Notes under the pieces: generated by a model | Databases searched by the model: none | What the model saw: the letters and a program-made list of their open reading frames with translations, nothing else | Told to the model about the DNA's origin: nothing | Shown here: piece after piece, positions 16,516 through 25,061 of the stretch | Numbering within the stretch: the first letter of the stretch is position 1 | How the letters are laid out: each line of letters opens with the position of its first letter | DNA from: Acidimicrobiia bacterium | GTDB taxonomy: Bacteria; Actinomycetota; Acidimicrobiia; Spongiisociales; UBA4744 | DNA: 47,817 nucleotides | Direction: 5' to 3' | NCBI GenBank assembly: GCA_029863625.1 | Contig: JAOTUY010000018.1 | Location: 1-47,817 of the forward strand | Translations under genes and position numbers: made by a program

Positions 16516-18078
16516 ATGCACATTGGCCGGGTCCTGCGGACGACGACCATCCGTTCAAGTACTGCGATGATCTTGGCCCTCGGGCTGAGCGCGTGTCTCA
16601 CCACATCGATGGTTGTGGTCGGAGAGACGCCGGCGCCGCCGCCCCCTCCTCCTCCTTCCGTTTCGGTCACCGTCGTCGACGAAGCAGGCGTCACGTTGGC
16701 CGGAGCGCAGGTCGACTTCCAAGGCTTCGTGACGGAGACGGACATCGCCGGGCTGGCTTCCACCATCTGGGAGGACGAACCCATAGTTGTCGTCGCGGCT
16801 GCGCCCGGATTCCACGAGGCGACGGCGAATCTCGAAGAGTTCAGCGATGATCCGATGGAGATCGCCTTGGAACCGGTAGTGCTCACGGGTCGCGTCACCG
16901 ACGCAACCGGGGATGGTGTGGCGGGCGCGGCGGTGCGGCTCGGCGACGCGGAAGCGATCAGCGGAGTGGACGGCGCGTTTCGTCTCGAGCGGGTCTTGTC
17001 CGGAGAAGCCGTCGTGACCCGACCCGCCTGGATGCCTGCGGTGGTGGCCTGGGAGGGCGAGCCGGGACCTTTGGATATCGTCCTGGAGCCAAGAGTGGTG
17101 AGAGCCCTTCACGTTACAGGTTGGACACCGCAGAATGCGGAGGCGTGGAACGGACTCCTGGATCTGGCCGATACCACCGAAATAAATTCGCTGGTCGTTG
17201 ACTTGAAGGACGAGTCCGGGCGCGTGTACTACCCATCCGCCGTGCCCCTCGCCGCAGAGGTCGGTGCCACCCGGGAGTTCTATCAACTCAGTGACCTGGT
17301 TCAGGAAGTGGAGGAGCACGATCTCTATATGATCGGTCGTCTCGTGACGTTCCAGGACCCGGTGGCAGCCAGGGCCAGAACCGATCTGGCGATAACCAAC
17401 CCGGACGGGACTCCATTCGAAAAGAACGGTCAGTACTTCCTCGACCCGACGGATGCGGCCGCCCGGCAGTACGCCCTCGATCTCGCGGTTGAGGCGTGCG
17501 AGGCGGGTGTGCACGAAATCCAATTCGACTACGTGCGGTTTCCCGATGGTTTTGGGAGCTCGGTCCGATTCGATGGAGGTACGGCGTATCTGGGTGCCTA
17601 CAACGATCCGGTTTCGGGCGCAGCCCGGGTGGGCGTGATCGCCGATTTCCTGGGAAAGGCCCGTGGACTGCTCAATTCCAGGGGTTGTGCAGTATCGGCA
17701 GACGTGTTCGCCATCATCCTGAGTGTTCCCGACGATCAGGGCATCGGGCAGCGGACAGAGGATCTTTCCGGGGTGGTCGATGCCATGAGCCCGATGATCT
17801 ACCCGGATCACTATTCGGACGGTTCGTTTGGGTACGAGATACCGTTCGACCATCCGGGAGAGATCATCGCCGCCGCGTTGGCTGCAGGGATGCCCCGGCT
17901 GCAGTCGACGGCCATCATGCGTCCCTGGCTGGCCGACTATTACTACGGCCCTACCGAGGTGCGGGCCGAGATCGACGCGGCAGAGCGGTACAACATCGGT
18001 TGGATGTTGTGGAACGCCAACAGCAACCACACGCCCGGCGCTCTCAAGCCACCAGAGACGGACGCGACGGCCGATTGA
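16516..18078 (+). CDS. lipoprotein with DUF4015-type glycoside hydrolase-like domain
   Basis: A 520-residue exported lipoprotein. Seen: signal peptide with lipobox LSAC (Cys27), a proline run, two carboxypeptidase-regulatory-like beta domains (VTVVDEAGVTLAGAQVDFQG and LTGRVTDATGDGVAGAAVRLGD, about residues 48-195), then a TIM-barrel-like DUF4015 domain with LVVDLKDESGRVYY, IGRLVTFQDP, VHEIQFDYVRFPDG, VSADVFAI and SPMIYPDHYSDG. DUF4015 is regarded as a putative glycoside hydrolase; acidic residues in QFDYVRFPD and SADVF would be candidate catalytic positions. It would act at the cell surface. The start ATG has only CGAG upstream. It is divergent from the sigma gene. Confidence 0.82.
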   Translation: MHIGRVLRTTTIRSSTAMILALGLSACLTTSMVVVGETPAPPPPPPPSVSVTVVDEAGVTLAGAQVDFQGFVTETDIAGLASTIWEDEPIVVVAAAPGFHEATANLEEFSDDPMEIALEPVVLTGRVTDATGDGVAGAAVRLGDAEAISGVDGAFRLERVLSGEAVVTRPAWMPAVVAWEGEPGPLDIVLEPRVVRALHVTGWTPQNAEAWNGLLDLADTTEINSLVVDLKDESGRVYYPSAVPLAAEVGATREFYQLSDLVQEVEEHDLYMIGRLVTFQDPVAARARTDLAITNPDGTPFEKNGQYFLDPTDAAARQYALDLAVEACEAGVHEIQFDYVRFPDGFGSSVRFDGGTAYLGAYNDPVSGAARVGVIADFLGKARGLLNSRGCAVSADVFAIILSVPDDQGIGQRTEDLSGVVDAMSPMIYPDHYSDGSFGYEIPFDHPGEIIAAALAAGMPRLQSTAIMRPWLADYYYGPTEVRAEIDAAERYNIGWMLWNANSNHTPGALKPPETDATAD

Positions 18079-18121
18079 CTACCGCTTCCGGCCGCTTGGG
18101 GACCACTTGTACTCTCTGCAA

Positions 18122-18808
18122 ATGGGGATAGAGACGCTGGAAAGGGACCTGGTCGGCTGCCGGGTATGTCCGCGGTTGGTTACCTGGAGAGAGCAGGCGG
18201 GCCACCACAAGCGCGTCGCGTACCACGACTGGGAATACTGGGCGAAACCGGTTCCCGGTTTCGGAGACCCGCGAGCCCGACTCCTCATCGTAGGGCTGGC
18301 GCCTGCGGCGCATGGTGCGAACCGAACCGGCCGGATGTTCACGGGCGACCGATCCGGGGATTGGTTGTTTCGGGCGCTCCATCGAACCGGATTCGCCAGT
18401 CAACCGGAAGCCGTTGCTAGAGGAGACGGTCTGGTGCTGGCTGGGGCGTTTGTGAGTGCCATCGTTCGATGCGCTCCACCCGACAACAAGCCGATCCCCG
18501 CCGAGAAGGAGAATTGCCGTGGTTGGCTCGAAGCCGAACTCGATCTCCTTCGCGACGTCGAAGTCATCGTTCCCCTGGGCGGTATGGCCTATGCGCAGGT
18601 TCTGCGAATTCTGCACGGACGCCAGGTGAGTGTCCCCAAACCGCGTCCCCGTTTCGCGCACGGATTGGAGGTTGATCTTCGCCCGTCAGGCCCGATGCTG
18701 ATCGCTTCCTACCACCCCAGCCAGCAGAACACCTTCACCGGACGACTGACGGAAGTGATGCTGGACGAGGTGTTCGAACGGGCGAGAGCCCTTCTGGACT
18801 GGCCATGA
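18122..18808 (+). CDS. uracil-DNA glycosylase, family 5 (UdgB-like, Fe-S)
   Basis: A 228-residue DNA repair enzyme. Seen: paired cysteines Cys13 and Cys16 (CRVC) and Cys117 and Cys132 as likely 4Fe-4S ligands, motif GLAPAAHGANRTGRMFTGD and the late motif SYHPSQQNTFTGRLT. The Ala-rich GLAPAAHG motif is that of family 5 (UdgB) rather than family 4 (GEPG). UdgB removes uracil and some other deaminated or oxidised bases from DNA. ATG at 18122 is the first Met before the Cys pair; no strong ribosome binding site is visible. It follows the DUF4015 gene by 43 bases. It is a client for the SUF system encoded around it. Confidence 0.88.
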   Translation: MGIETLERDLVGCRVCPRLVTWREQAGHHKRVAYHDWEYWAKPVPGFGDPRARLLIVGLAPAAHGANRTGRMFTGDRSGDWLFRALHRTGFASQPEAVARGDGLVLAGAFVSAIVRCAPPDNKPIPAEKENCRGWLEAELDLLRDVEVIVPLGGMAYAQVLRILHGRQVSVPKPRPRFAHGLEVDLRPSGPMLIASYHPSQQNTFTGRLTEVMLDEVFERARALLDWP

Positions 18809-18860
18809 GCTTCTTCGTTGGTGGGACGGATCCACATCCGGCTGGGTCTACCAAGCCACG

Positions 18861-18895
18861 CCCCCCAGATTCGCTCACTTCGCTCGCCAGGGGGG
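18861..18895 (+). other. C6/G6 inverted repeat after the glycosylase gene
   Basis: CCCCCC and GGGGGG arms bracket a 23-base loop containing two TCGCTC direct repeats. It lies about 50 bases after the glycosylase stop, upstream of a heptad array, and could be part of its transcript end. Confidence 0.4.
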
Positions 18896-18899
18896 AGGG

Positions 18900-18937
18900 A
18901 CGAGAAACGAGAAACGAAAAGCGGGCCTTTCTTTTCT
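18900..18937 (+). terminator. heptad array forming a terminator-like stem
   Basis: Three units, ACGAGAA, ACGAGAA, ACGAAAA, occupy 18900-18920. The last two pair with CTTTCTTTTCTC just downstream across a GCGGGC-containing loop, giving a stem of about 12 bp with one mismatch or bulge. This suggests that the repeat participates in transcription termination before sufD. Confidence 0.45.
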
Positions 18938-18992
18938 CCTATCTGCCCAGTGCTAATACCATGGCGTTGCGTCACTTCCGAGGAGTTCTCTC

Positions 18993-20294
18993 GTGCCATC
19001 CCGTCCGGCTCTACCGCTTCGTCCCGAGTCAATCGATCAGCTCAACGGGCAAGTCCCCGATTGGTTGGTTGCCTCGCGCCGGCAAGGTTTGGGTTTCTTC
19101 GAGAAACTGGACATGCCGTCATCTGCAGAAGAGGTTTGGCGGTATGTTGATCTGCCGTTCCGGCTCGAGGACCTCATGCTGGCCCCGCCCCCGGCCGCAG
19201 GCATGGACGACGGCGACGACGTGGCTGGATCGCTCGGCTCAATGGCCGGGCAAGCGACGATCATCGATGGAACGGTTACCGATCTGCAGGTCAACGAAGA
19301 GGGTGTTGTGTTTGTGTCCTTGCGAGATGGCCTCGCCGATCACGAGGACGCCCTTTCGGTGTTGTTTGGCAGTGGCATTGCCCCGGACCTCGACGTGTTC
19401 TCGGCAGCTCACCACGCGTTTGCTCACGACGGGGTCTTCCTGAAGGTACCTGCCAACCGCAGCGTCGAGCGGCCTTTCTATATCGACGTGCAGGCCACTG
19501 CCGAGGGGACGGTGTCTTTCCCGCATATCACGCTGGCGATCGAGGCCAACGCTGAAGCAAGCGTGGTGGTGGGGTTCAGGTCGCCGGCCGGAATATTCCT
19601 GGTCGTCAATCCTCAGATCGAGGCCTTCGTAAACGACGGGGCGCGTCTCAAGCTCAGCACCGTGCAGCGTTTCGGATACGACACGCACAGCATCGCTCAT
19701 GAGCGGGTTCTCATCGGTCGAGATGCGAACGCCCGGTTGGGCGAGGTAGGCCTGGGTGGGCGGTTGGGACGGTTGCACCTCACTCTCGATGTGGCCGGTC
19801 GCGGCGCGTCAACGGACCTGGTCGGCCTGTACTTTGGCGAACAGGAGCAGACGCTCGACTACCGGCTGTTCATGAACCATCTCGGATCGAACACTTCCTC
19901 GAATGTCTTTCTCAAGGGAGCAGTGGAGGACGATGCCCGCTCGGTCTTCACCGGTCTGGTAAAGATCGAGAAAGACATCGCCAAGGTGAGCGCCTTTGAG
20001 ACGAACCGTAACCTGGTGCTGTCTGAGGGCGCCTCGGCTCACTCGGTCCCCAACCTGGAGATCCTCAGCAACGATGTCATCTGCGGACATGGCTCGACCG
20101 TCGGGCCACTCGAGGAAGAGCCCCTCTACTACCTGATGAGCCGGGGCCTCTCGGAAGCGAGAGCTGCTCGTTTGCTCGTGCATGGTTTCTTCGAAGAGGT
20201 GATCAACCGGCTCCCACATCCGGCACTGGCCGCGCCGGTCCGCGAGGCGGTCAACCGCAAATTCGTCCAGGCCCAGCAAGAAGGTCGGGTGTGA
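18993..20294 (+). CDS. sufD: Fe-S cluster assembly protein SufD
   Basis: A 433-residue SufD, partner of SufB and SufC in the cluster-building complex. Seen: an N-terminal helical region with EEVWRYVDLPFRLEDL, then the beta-helix core (GVFLKVPANRSVERPFYIDV, HITLAIEANAEASVVVGF) and the conserved C-terminus [39 protein letters not shown] with the SufD histidine (CGHGSTVG). GTG at 18993 is preceded by GAGGAG at seven bases. The stop overlaps the next start (GTGATG), giving a tightly coupled sufD-Rieske-sufC operon. SufD is 433 residues, slightly longer than usual because of an N-terminal extension. Confidence 0.94.
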   Translation: MPSRPALPLRPESIDQLNGQVPDWLVASRRQGLGFFEKLDMPSSAEEVWRYVDLPFRLEDLMLAPPPAAGMDDGDDVAGSLGSMAGQATIIDGTVTDLQVNEEGVVFVSLRDGLADHEDALSVLFGSGIAPDLDVFSAAHHAFAHDGVFLKVPANRSVERPFYIDVQATAEGTVSFPHITLAIEANAEASVVVGFRSPAGIFLVVNPQIEAFVNDGARLKLSTVQRFGYDTHSIAHERVLIGRDANARLGEVGLGGRLGRLHLTLDVAGRGASTDLVGLYFGEQEQTLDYRLFMNHLGSNTSSNVFLKGAVEDDARSVFTGLVKIEKDIAKVSAFETNRNLVLSEGASAHSVPNLEILSNDVICGHGSTVGPLEEEPLYYLMSRGLSEARAARLLVHGFFEEVINRLPHPALAAPVREAVNRKFVQAQQEGRV

Positions 20295-20620
20295 TGCCCG
20301 ACTGGGTCAGGATCTCGACCACTGCTTCGCTGCCCGAGGGCCGTGGCATCCGGATTGAAGCAGGCCGGCACTGCATTGCGTTGTTTCGTCTTGGGGATGA
20401 GGTGCACGCCATCGGAGACCGTTGCAGTCACGCCGAGGCCTCTCTGTCGGAAGGGGATGTTTTCGGCGCAGAGATCGAATGTCCCCGGCACGGAGCAACT
20501 TTCGATTTACGTACCGGCCGGCCGCTTTCGCTTCCGGCCACCAAACCGGTGCCTGTCTACCAAACCAAGACTGAGGACGGAGATCTGTACCTGCTCCTCG
20601 ATGAACGGGAGGAATCGTGA
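20294..20620 (+). CDS. Rieske [2Fe-2S] ferredoxin-like protein
   Basis: A 108-residue Rieske domain protein. Seen: CSHAEASLSEG (Cys44, His46) and ECPRHGATF (Cys63, His66), the four [2Fe-2S] ligands, followed by PVYQTKTEDGDLYL. It resembles the ferredoxin components of ring-hydroxylating dioxygenases and the small Rieske proteins often found within actinobacterial suf operons. Its role there is not established; electron donation during cluster assembly is a reasonable guess. Either GTG at 20291 (GTGA overlap with the sufD stop) or ATG at 20294 may start it. Its stop overlaps the sufC start by four bases. Confidence 0.9.
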   Translation: MPDWVRISTTASLPEGRGIRIEAGRHCIALFRLGDEVHAIGDRCSHAEASLSEGDVFGAEIECPRHGATFDLRTGRPLSLPATKPVPVYQTKTEDGDLYLLLDEREES

Positions 20621-21423
20621 CCAGTGCTGCGTTGTTGATTCGGGACGTCCGGGCTTCGGTGGGCGACACGGTCATCCTCAAGGGGGTCGACCTCGAAGTT
20701 CCCTTTGGCGAACTTCACGCCATTATGGGACCGAACGGCTCCGGCAAGTCCACACTTTGTCACGTCTTGACCGGGAAACAGGACTACACGGTGGATGGTT
20801 CCGCCGAGCTCGGTGGTATCGAACTCCTCGACAAGTCGGTCACGGATCGGGCCCGACTCGGACTCATGCAAGGTTTCCAATACCCGGTTGAGATAGCGGG
20901 CGTCGGCCTGCGCGAATTCCTCGAAGAGATCGCCGACGAGCGGGCTATCCCGAACGAGCAGCTCGAAGCGCGCGTTGCAGCCATGGCCGGTGAATTCGAC
21001 ATGGAGCCTTTTCTCGACAGAGCGGTCAACGTCGATCTCTCCGGCGGAGAGAAGAAACGCTCGGAAATCTTCCAGATGGCCGTGTTGGCTCCCACGGTGG
21101 CGATCCTCGACGAGATCGATTCAGGCCTTGATATCGATGCAGTTCGAGAGGTTGCAGAGGCCGTGGAATCAATGCGCAGCCCGGACATGGCCGTGGTGAT
21201 GATCACGCACTACAGCCGTATCCTCCGTTATCTCACCCCCGACCGGATTCACGTGATGATGAACGGGCGGATCGTTGAATCCGGTGGACCGGAACTCGCT
21301 GGTGAGCTCGAGGACGGGGGATATGAAGCGGTCCGGGAACGGCTGGGGATTGAGCTTTCCGCTCTTCCTCCCCGCCGGAAAGCAGCTTCGGAGTACTTCA
21401 CCGACACCCCGTTCGATAGCTGA
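20617..21423 (+). CDS. sufC: SUF system ATPase SufC (copy 1)
   Basis: A 268-residue ABC-type ATPase that energises the SufBCD scaffold. Seen: Walker A GPNGSGKST, Q-loop region MQGFQYPVEIAGV, signature DLSGGEKKR, Walker B VAILDEIDSGLD and H-loop ITHYSRILRYL, all typical of SufC. It has a C-terminal tail of about 20 residues (LPPRRKAASEYFTDTPFDS) beyond the usual end. The GTG start overlaps the Rieske stop as GTGA. A second, distinct SufC is encoded at 26730-27485. This copy, lying with sufD, is the likelier partner for SufB and SufD. Confidence 0.93.
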   Translation: MTSAALLIRDVRASVGDTVILKGVDLEVPFGELHAIMGPNGSGKSTLCHVLTGKQDYTVDGSAELGGIELLDKSVTDRARLGLMQGFQYPVEIAGVGLREFLEEIADERAIPNEQLEARVAAMAGEFDMEPFLDRAVNVDLSGGEKKRSEIFQMAVLAPTVAILDEIDSGLDIDAVREVAEAVESMRSPDMAVVMITHYSRILRYLTPDRIHVMMNGRIVESGGPELAGELEDGGYEAVRERLGIELSALPPRRKAASEYFTDTPFDS

Positions 21424-21484
21424 GCGCCCTAGGTTCTTCGTCGCTGCATTCTGAACCCCCTCCGGCGCGGAGCAGGAATAGCTC

Positions 21485-23467
21485 TCAGCGTGTGGAGTCG
21501 TCGGCCGGGATCGTCAGTTCAAAGGCAACGCCGCCGTTGCCGTTGTAGACGAGGTCTCCGTCCATGAGCTGCGCCAGGGTGCGCGACACGGCCAATCCGA
21601 GCCCAACCGACCCGGGTTGTGATCCGGGCTCGTGAGCCGAGGTGTAGGGCTCGAAGATGGTTTCTGCCCGGTCAAGGGGCACACCCGGCCCGTCGTCCCT
21701 GACTGCGACGGTCACCCGGGGGCCCTTCCGAAAGGCATGAACGGATACGTTGCTTCCGCCGTAGCGGGCCGCATTGGAAAGCAGGTTGCGGATGATCTGG
21801 CGGAACCGGAGCGGGTCGCTCCAGATGACATCCGCGTCGGGTCCGATCTCGACTGTCGGGGCCGGACGTCCACTGATCACACAGTGGCCGGCAATCACGG
21901 CTTCTATTTCGGAGCGGAGGTCGACGCGGCGCGACTGGAGCGCGAGCGTTCCAATATCCGCCCGGGCTGCGACCAGGAGGTCTTCGATGATGTCGGATAA
22001 TTCAGAACTCTGTGAAGCGATGAGATTGACGATCTCCCTGGCGTCGCCTCCGTCGTAGATCGACCAATTGTCGTGAAGCTCGTGAGACAGCCCGACCACC
22101 GCGGTGAGCGGCGTGCGCAATTCATGACTCACCGAGGCGACGAACTCGTCTTTCGACTTGATGACGTTCTCGAGGCGTTCCTTCAACGCGGTGAGTTGAG
22201 AGAGCGAGTCCTCCAGCCGACCATTCTCGAGCGACACGCTGATCTGGTTTGCCAGGGTGTCAAGCAGAGGTACGTCATCGGCAGCGAAAGAACTGATGTC
22301 GCCGACCCGGTTGAAGACGATGATGACCCCGACCAACCCGCTGGCGCTTGTCAAGGGAGCGACGATAGCTTCCTCGATACGTCCGCGGTCGGATGGAGGA
22401 AGGCAGAGGGCGGAAGCATCGCTCTCATTCAGTAGTGTTGCTTGACCAACGTCGGCCAATCTCTCCCAAGCTCCCAACGGCAGGTCGGCGGGTTGCATCA
22501 CGCTCAACCGGTCTCCCGGTCCGACTGCAGTCCAGTACGTTTCCAGCCGGTTCAGTTCCGAGAAAAGAAGGATTTCCGTGTATTCGGCGTCGAGCATCCG
22601 GGTGGCGTCCCGGCAGGCAGCCACGAGGGCAGCTTCGATCTGCGGTGATCGGTGCAACGACCGGGTGGCCTCGTAGAGCGATTCAAGCTTGGCACGCTCG
22701 TGGCGTTGGGAAACATAAGCGCGATAAGCGAGAAAGAGAATCACCGGCGGCATAAGCGCCAGCCAGCTTGCCGAGGGTGCCGCCCACAACACGACGACGG
22801 CACTCACGGCGAGACTCGCATTCATTGAGCCGGCTAGAGAACTGAGCGCCAGGACCTGCAAGAGGTCGTGGCGGGGCACCCGTCCGCCCGTGAGCCGGAT
22901 GGCCACATTGATCAACAGGTCGGCGGCAATGACCGCCACCAGTGAGGCCGACACTGCCGCCAGCCACCCGATCATGCCCAGTGGATCTCCGAGCGCAACA
23001 ATGCCGCGAAATACAGTGATCGCCAATGCTCCTTGGAACGCGAATTGTGCGATATTGAACGCGAATTTGATAGGCGGGAGCCGGCGGTGGAAGGCATAAA
23101 CGGCGGCGGTACCCACCAATTGCCCAAGGGCAAGATGAGCCGGTGTGGCGAAGAACAACCCAAGGACGAGCGGGATCTCGCTCATGGAGAAAGAGTGAGC
23201 GTCCTTTCGGAAGCGAAGGTGAACGACGGCCAATTCGGATACGTAGAAGCCTATGGCCAGGGCCCACCATGGCAACTGGGGCGAGTCTCTCAATACCGGC
23301 AGATCGAGTACCGAATACCATATGGCAGCCGCAGCTCCAGCAATGATCGCGGCCATCCACCACACCTTGGTGGTGCCGCGCACAACCGCGGGAGAGCCGT
23401 CAGGTCGGCGCACCGTCTGCGTCACGTGGTTTTCTCTCTTTTCGTGGTGGACGGTTTCCTGTGCCAC
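21485..23467 (-). CDS. membrane sensor histidine kinase with GAF domain (orphan)
   Basis: A 660-residue kinase. Seen in order: about seven or eight hydrophobic segments (residues 33-250), a GAF-like domain (about 275-410, IEAALVAACRDATRMLDAEYTEILLFS to LDTLANQISVSLENGR), a coiled linker, the phospho-acceptor motif SHELRTPL with His448, then an ATPase domain with RQIIRNLLSNAARYGG (N box), VRDDGPGVP (G1) and GSVGLGLAV (G2). No response regulator gene is adjacent, so its partner lies elsewhere. GTG at 23467 gives the full length; GTG at 23425, preceded by GAGAG, is an alternative losing 14 residues. The signal sensed is unknown. Confidence 0.9.
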   Translation of the reverse strand: MAQETVHHEKRENHVTQTVRRPDGSPAVVRGTTKVWWMAAIIAGAAAAIWYSVLDLPVLRDSPQLPWWALAIGFYVSELAVVHLRFRKDAHSFSMSEIPLVLGLFFATPAHLALGQLVGTAAVYAFHRRLPPIKFAFNIAQFAFQGALAITVFRGIVALGDPLGMIGWLAAVSASLVAVIAADLLINVAIRLTGGRVPRHDLLQVLALSSLAGSMNASLAVSAVVVLWAAPSASWLALMPPVILFLAYRAYVSQRHERAKLESLYEATRSLHRSPQIEAALVAACRDATRMLDAEYTEILLFSELNRLETYWTAVGPGDRLSVMQPADLPLGAWERLADVGQATLLNESDASALCLPPSDRGRIEEAIVAPLTSASGLVGVIIVFNRVGDISSFAADDVPLLDTLANQISVSLENGRLEDSLSQLTALKERLENVIKSKDEFVASVSHELRTPLTAVVGLSHELHDNWSIYDGGDAREIVNLIASQSSELSDIIEDLLVAARADIGTLALQSRRVDLRSEIEAVIAGHCVISGRPAPTVEIGPDADVIWSDPLRFRQIIRNLLSNAARYGGSNVSVHAFRKGPRVTVAVRDDGPGVPLDRAETIFEPYTSAHEPGSQPGSVGLGLAVSRTLAQLMDGDLVYNGNGGVAFELTIPADDSTR

Positions 23468-23595
23468 CTCTCGTGCTGTATGTATCGGCCGAGCGAAGCT
23501 CGGTCTTGACCGCGGGTTTATGGGACTTAGGTCCCTGGGTGAGTTCGGGCGAGGGCGCCTACGCTACGAGAGACCAACCAGGAGAGGGGCGGACA

Positions 23596-24987
23596 ATGGA
23601 CTATCGGACTGAACGCGACTCGATGGGCGAGGTCAAGGTGCCGGTTGAAGCCTTCTACGGAGCATCGACCCAACGCGCCGTTGACAATTTTCCTGTTTCC
23701 GGGCTCAGAGTCGATCGCCGGATCATCTGGGCTTTTGGGTTGCTCAAGGGTTCAGCAGCGGAGGTGTCGGGAGCAGATGGTTTTGTGGACGGAGACAAAG
23801 CGGAGGCGATTCGACAAGCTGCCGACGAGGTCATGTCCGGTGATCTCGATGTCCAGTTCCCGGTCGATGTGTTCCAGACCGGTTCGGGAACCTCAAGCAA
23901 TACCAACAGCAACGAAGTGATTGCCTATCGGGCGACTCAGCTTCTGGGCGGCGAATCGGGCTCGAAGCTGGTGCACCCCAACGATGACGTCAATTTCGGC
24001 CAGTCCTCCAATGACACCTTTCCCACAGCCATGCATGTAGCGGCGGTGGACGCATTGCGTCAAGATCTGATCCCGGCCCTGGTCCAGTTGGGCGAATCGC
24101 TTGAGGCCAAGGCTGCTGAGTTCGCCGGTGTCGTCAAGTCGGGACGAACCCATCTCATGGATGCAGTGCCGGTCACCCTGGGGCAGGAGTTCTCCGGGTA
24201 TGCAGCTCAGATCCGCAAAGGCGCGGAACGGGTGGAGAAGGTGATTCCGGAACTCGAGGAGCTCCCCCTGGGTGGGACGGCGACCGGGACCGGGATCAAT
24301 TGCCCGGAGGGGTTCGCGGCCAAAGTCATCGCGGTGATGGCGGAGCGCACCGGCTACTCGTTCCGCGAGGCTGCCAATCATTTCGAAGCCCAGGCGGCCA
24401 AGGATGCGATCGTCAACGCGTCGGGGTCGTTGAAGACCGTTGCGGTCTCACTCTTCAAGATTGCCAACGATCTCCGCTGGTTGTCTTCGGGTCCGGTAAC
24501 GGCCATTGCCGAGATCAAGCTCCCGGCCCTGCAGCCGGGAAGTTCCATCATGCCTGCCAAGGTCAATCCGGTCATTCCAGAGATGGCCATGCAGGTCGCC
24601 GCGCAGGTGATGGGAAATGACACGGCCGTCGCCTGGGGAGGAGCAAACGGTAACTTTGAGCTCAACGTCATGATGCCGATGATGGCCCGCAACCTGGGGG
24701 AGTCGATCTCCCTGCTGGCCGCGGCCTGCCGGTTGATGGCGGAGAAATGCGTGGACGGGATCAAGGCGGATGCCGAGCGGGCCAGACACCTCCTCGAGAA
24801 GAACGTCATCGTGGTCACTGCCCTGAATCCCCATATCGGATATGACAACGGCTCGATCGCCGCTAAGGAGGCTTTTGCGAGTGGCCGAACCGTACGCGAG
24901 GTCGTGCTGGAAATGGGTTTGATGAGTGAAGAGGAGATCGACAAGGCACTCGATCTCAAGCGAATGACCGAAGGTGGAGTGGGATAA
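23596..24987 (+). CDS. fumC: class II fumarate hydratase
   Basis: A 463-residue class II fumarase converting fumarate and water to malate in the TCA cycle. Seen: FPVDVFQTGSGTSSNTNSNEV, PNDDVNFGQSSNDTFPTAMH, GRTHLMDAVPVTLGQEFSGY and the superfamily signature GSSIMPAKVNPVIPE, with VNKC-type C-terminal region ALNPHIGYDNGS. Aspartate ammonia-lyase is the main alternative, but SGRTHLMDAVPVTLGQE and overall pattern favour fumarase. ATG at 23596 follows AGGAGAGGGG. Class II enzymes contain no Fe-S cluster, in contrast to most neighbours. A heptad array fills the junction with the convergent sufU. Confidence 0.92.
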   Translation: MDYRTERDSMGEVKVPVEAFYGASTQRAVDNFPVSGLRVDRRIIWAFGLLKGSAAEVSGADGFVDGDKAEAIRQAADEVMSGDLDVQFPVDVFQTGSGTSSNTNSNEVIAYRATQLLGGESGSKLVHPNDDVNFGQSSNDTFPTAMHVAAVDALRQDLIPALVQLGESLEAKAAEFAGVVKSGRTHLMDAVPVTLGQEFSGYAAQIRKGAERVEKVIPELEELPLGGTATGTGINCPEGFAAKVIAVMAERTGYSFREAANHFEAQAAKDAIVNASGSLKTVAVSLFKIANDLRWLSSGPVTAIAEIKLPALQPGSSIMPAKVNPVIPEMAMQVAAQVMGNDTAVAWGGANGNFELNVMMPMMARNLGESISLLAAACRLMAEKCVDGIKADAERARHLLEKNVIVVTALNPHIGYDNGSIAAKEAFASGRTVREVVLEMGLMSEEEIDKALDLKRMTEGGVG

Positions 24988-24991
24988 GGAC

Positions 24992-25061
24992 AGTCGCTAG
25001 TAGTCAGTAGTCGGAATGGCTGATGACTGATGACTGACGACTGATTACTGACGACTCTTGA
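24992..25061. repeat. inverted pair of heptad arrays between fumC and sufU
   Basis: The junction reads in register with the fumarase stop codon: AGTAGTC twice at 24999-25012, a spacer, then CTGATGA, CTGATGA, CTGACGA, CTGATTA, CTGACGA at 25020-25054. The right array on the minus strand has AGTCATC/AGTCGTC units, close to the left AGTAGTC, so the two can form an imperfect hairpin. It includes the sufU TAA codon. Confidence 0.7.

Noticed and set aside
16555..18030. Long open frame opposite the DUF4015 lipoprotein
   Set aside because: It mirrors codon positions of a well supported gene in high-GC DNA and has no recognisable domain; similar shadows lie opposite sufB (13149-14591), the ABC exporter, lipBA, E2 and tkt.
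24992..25061. CRISPR array
   Set aside because: Period is seven bases with no unique spacers and no cas genes nearby.
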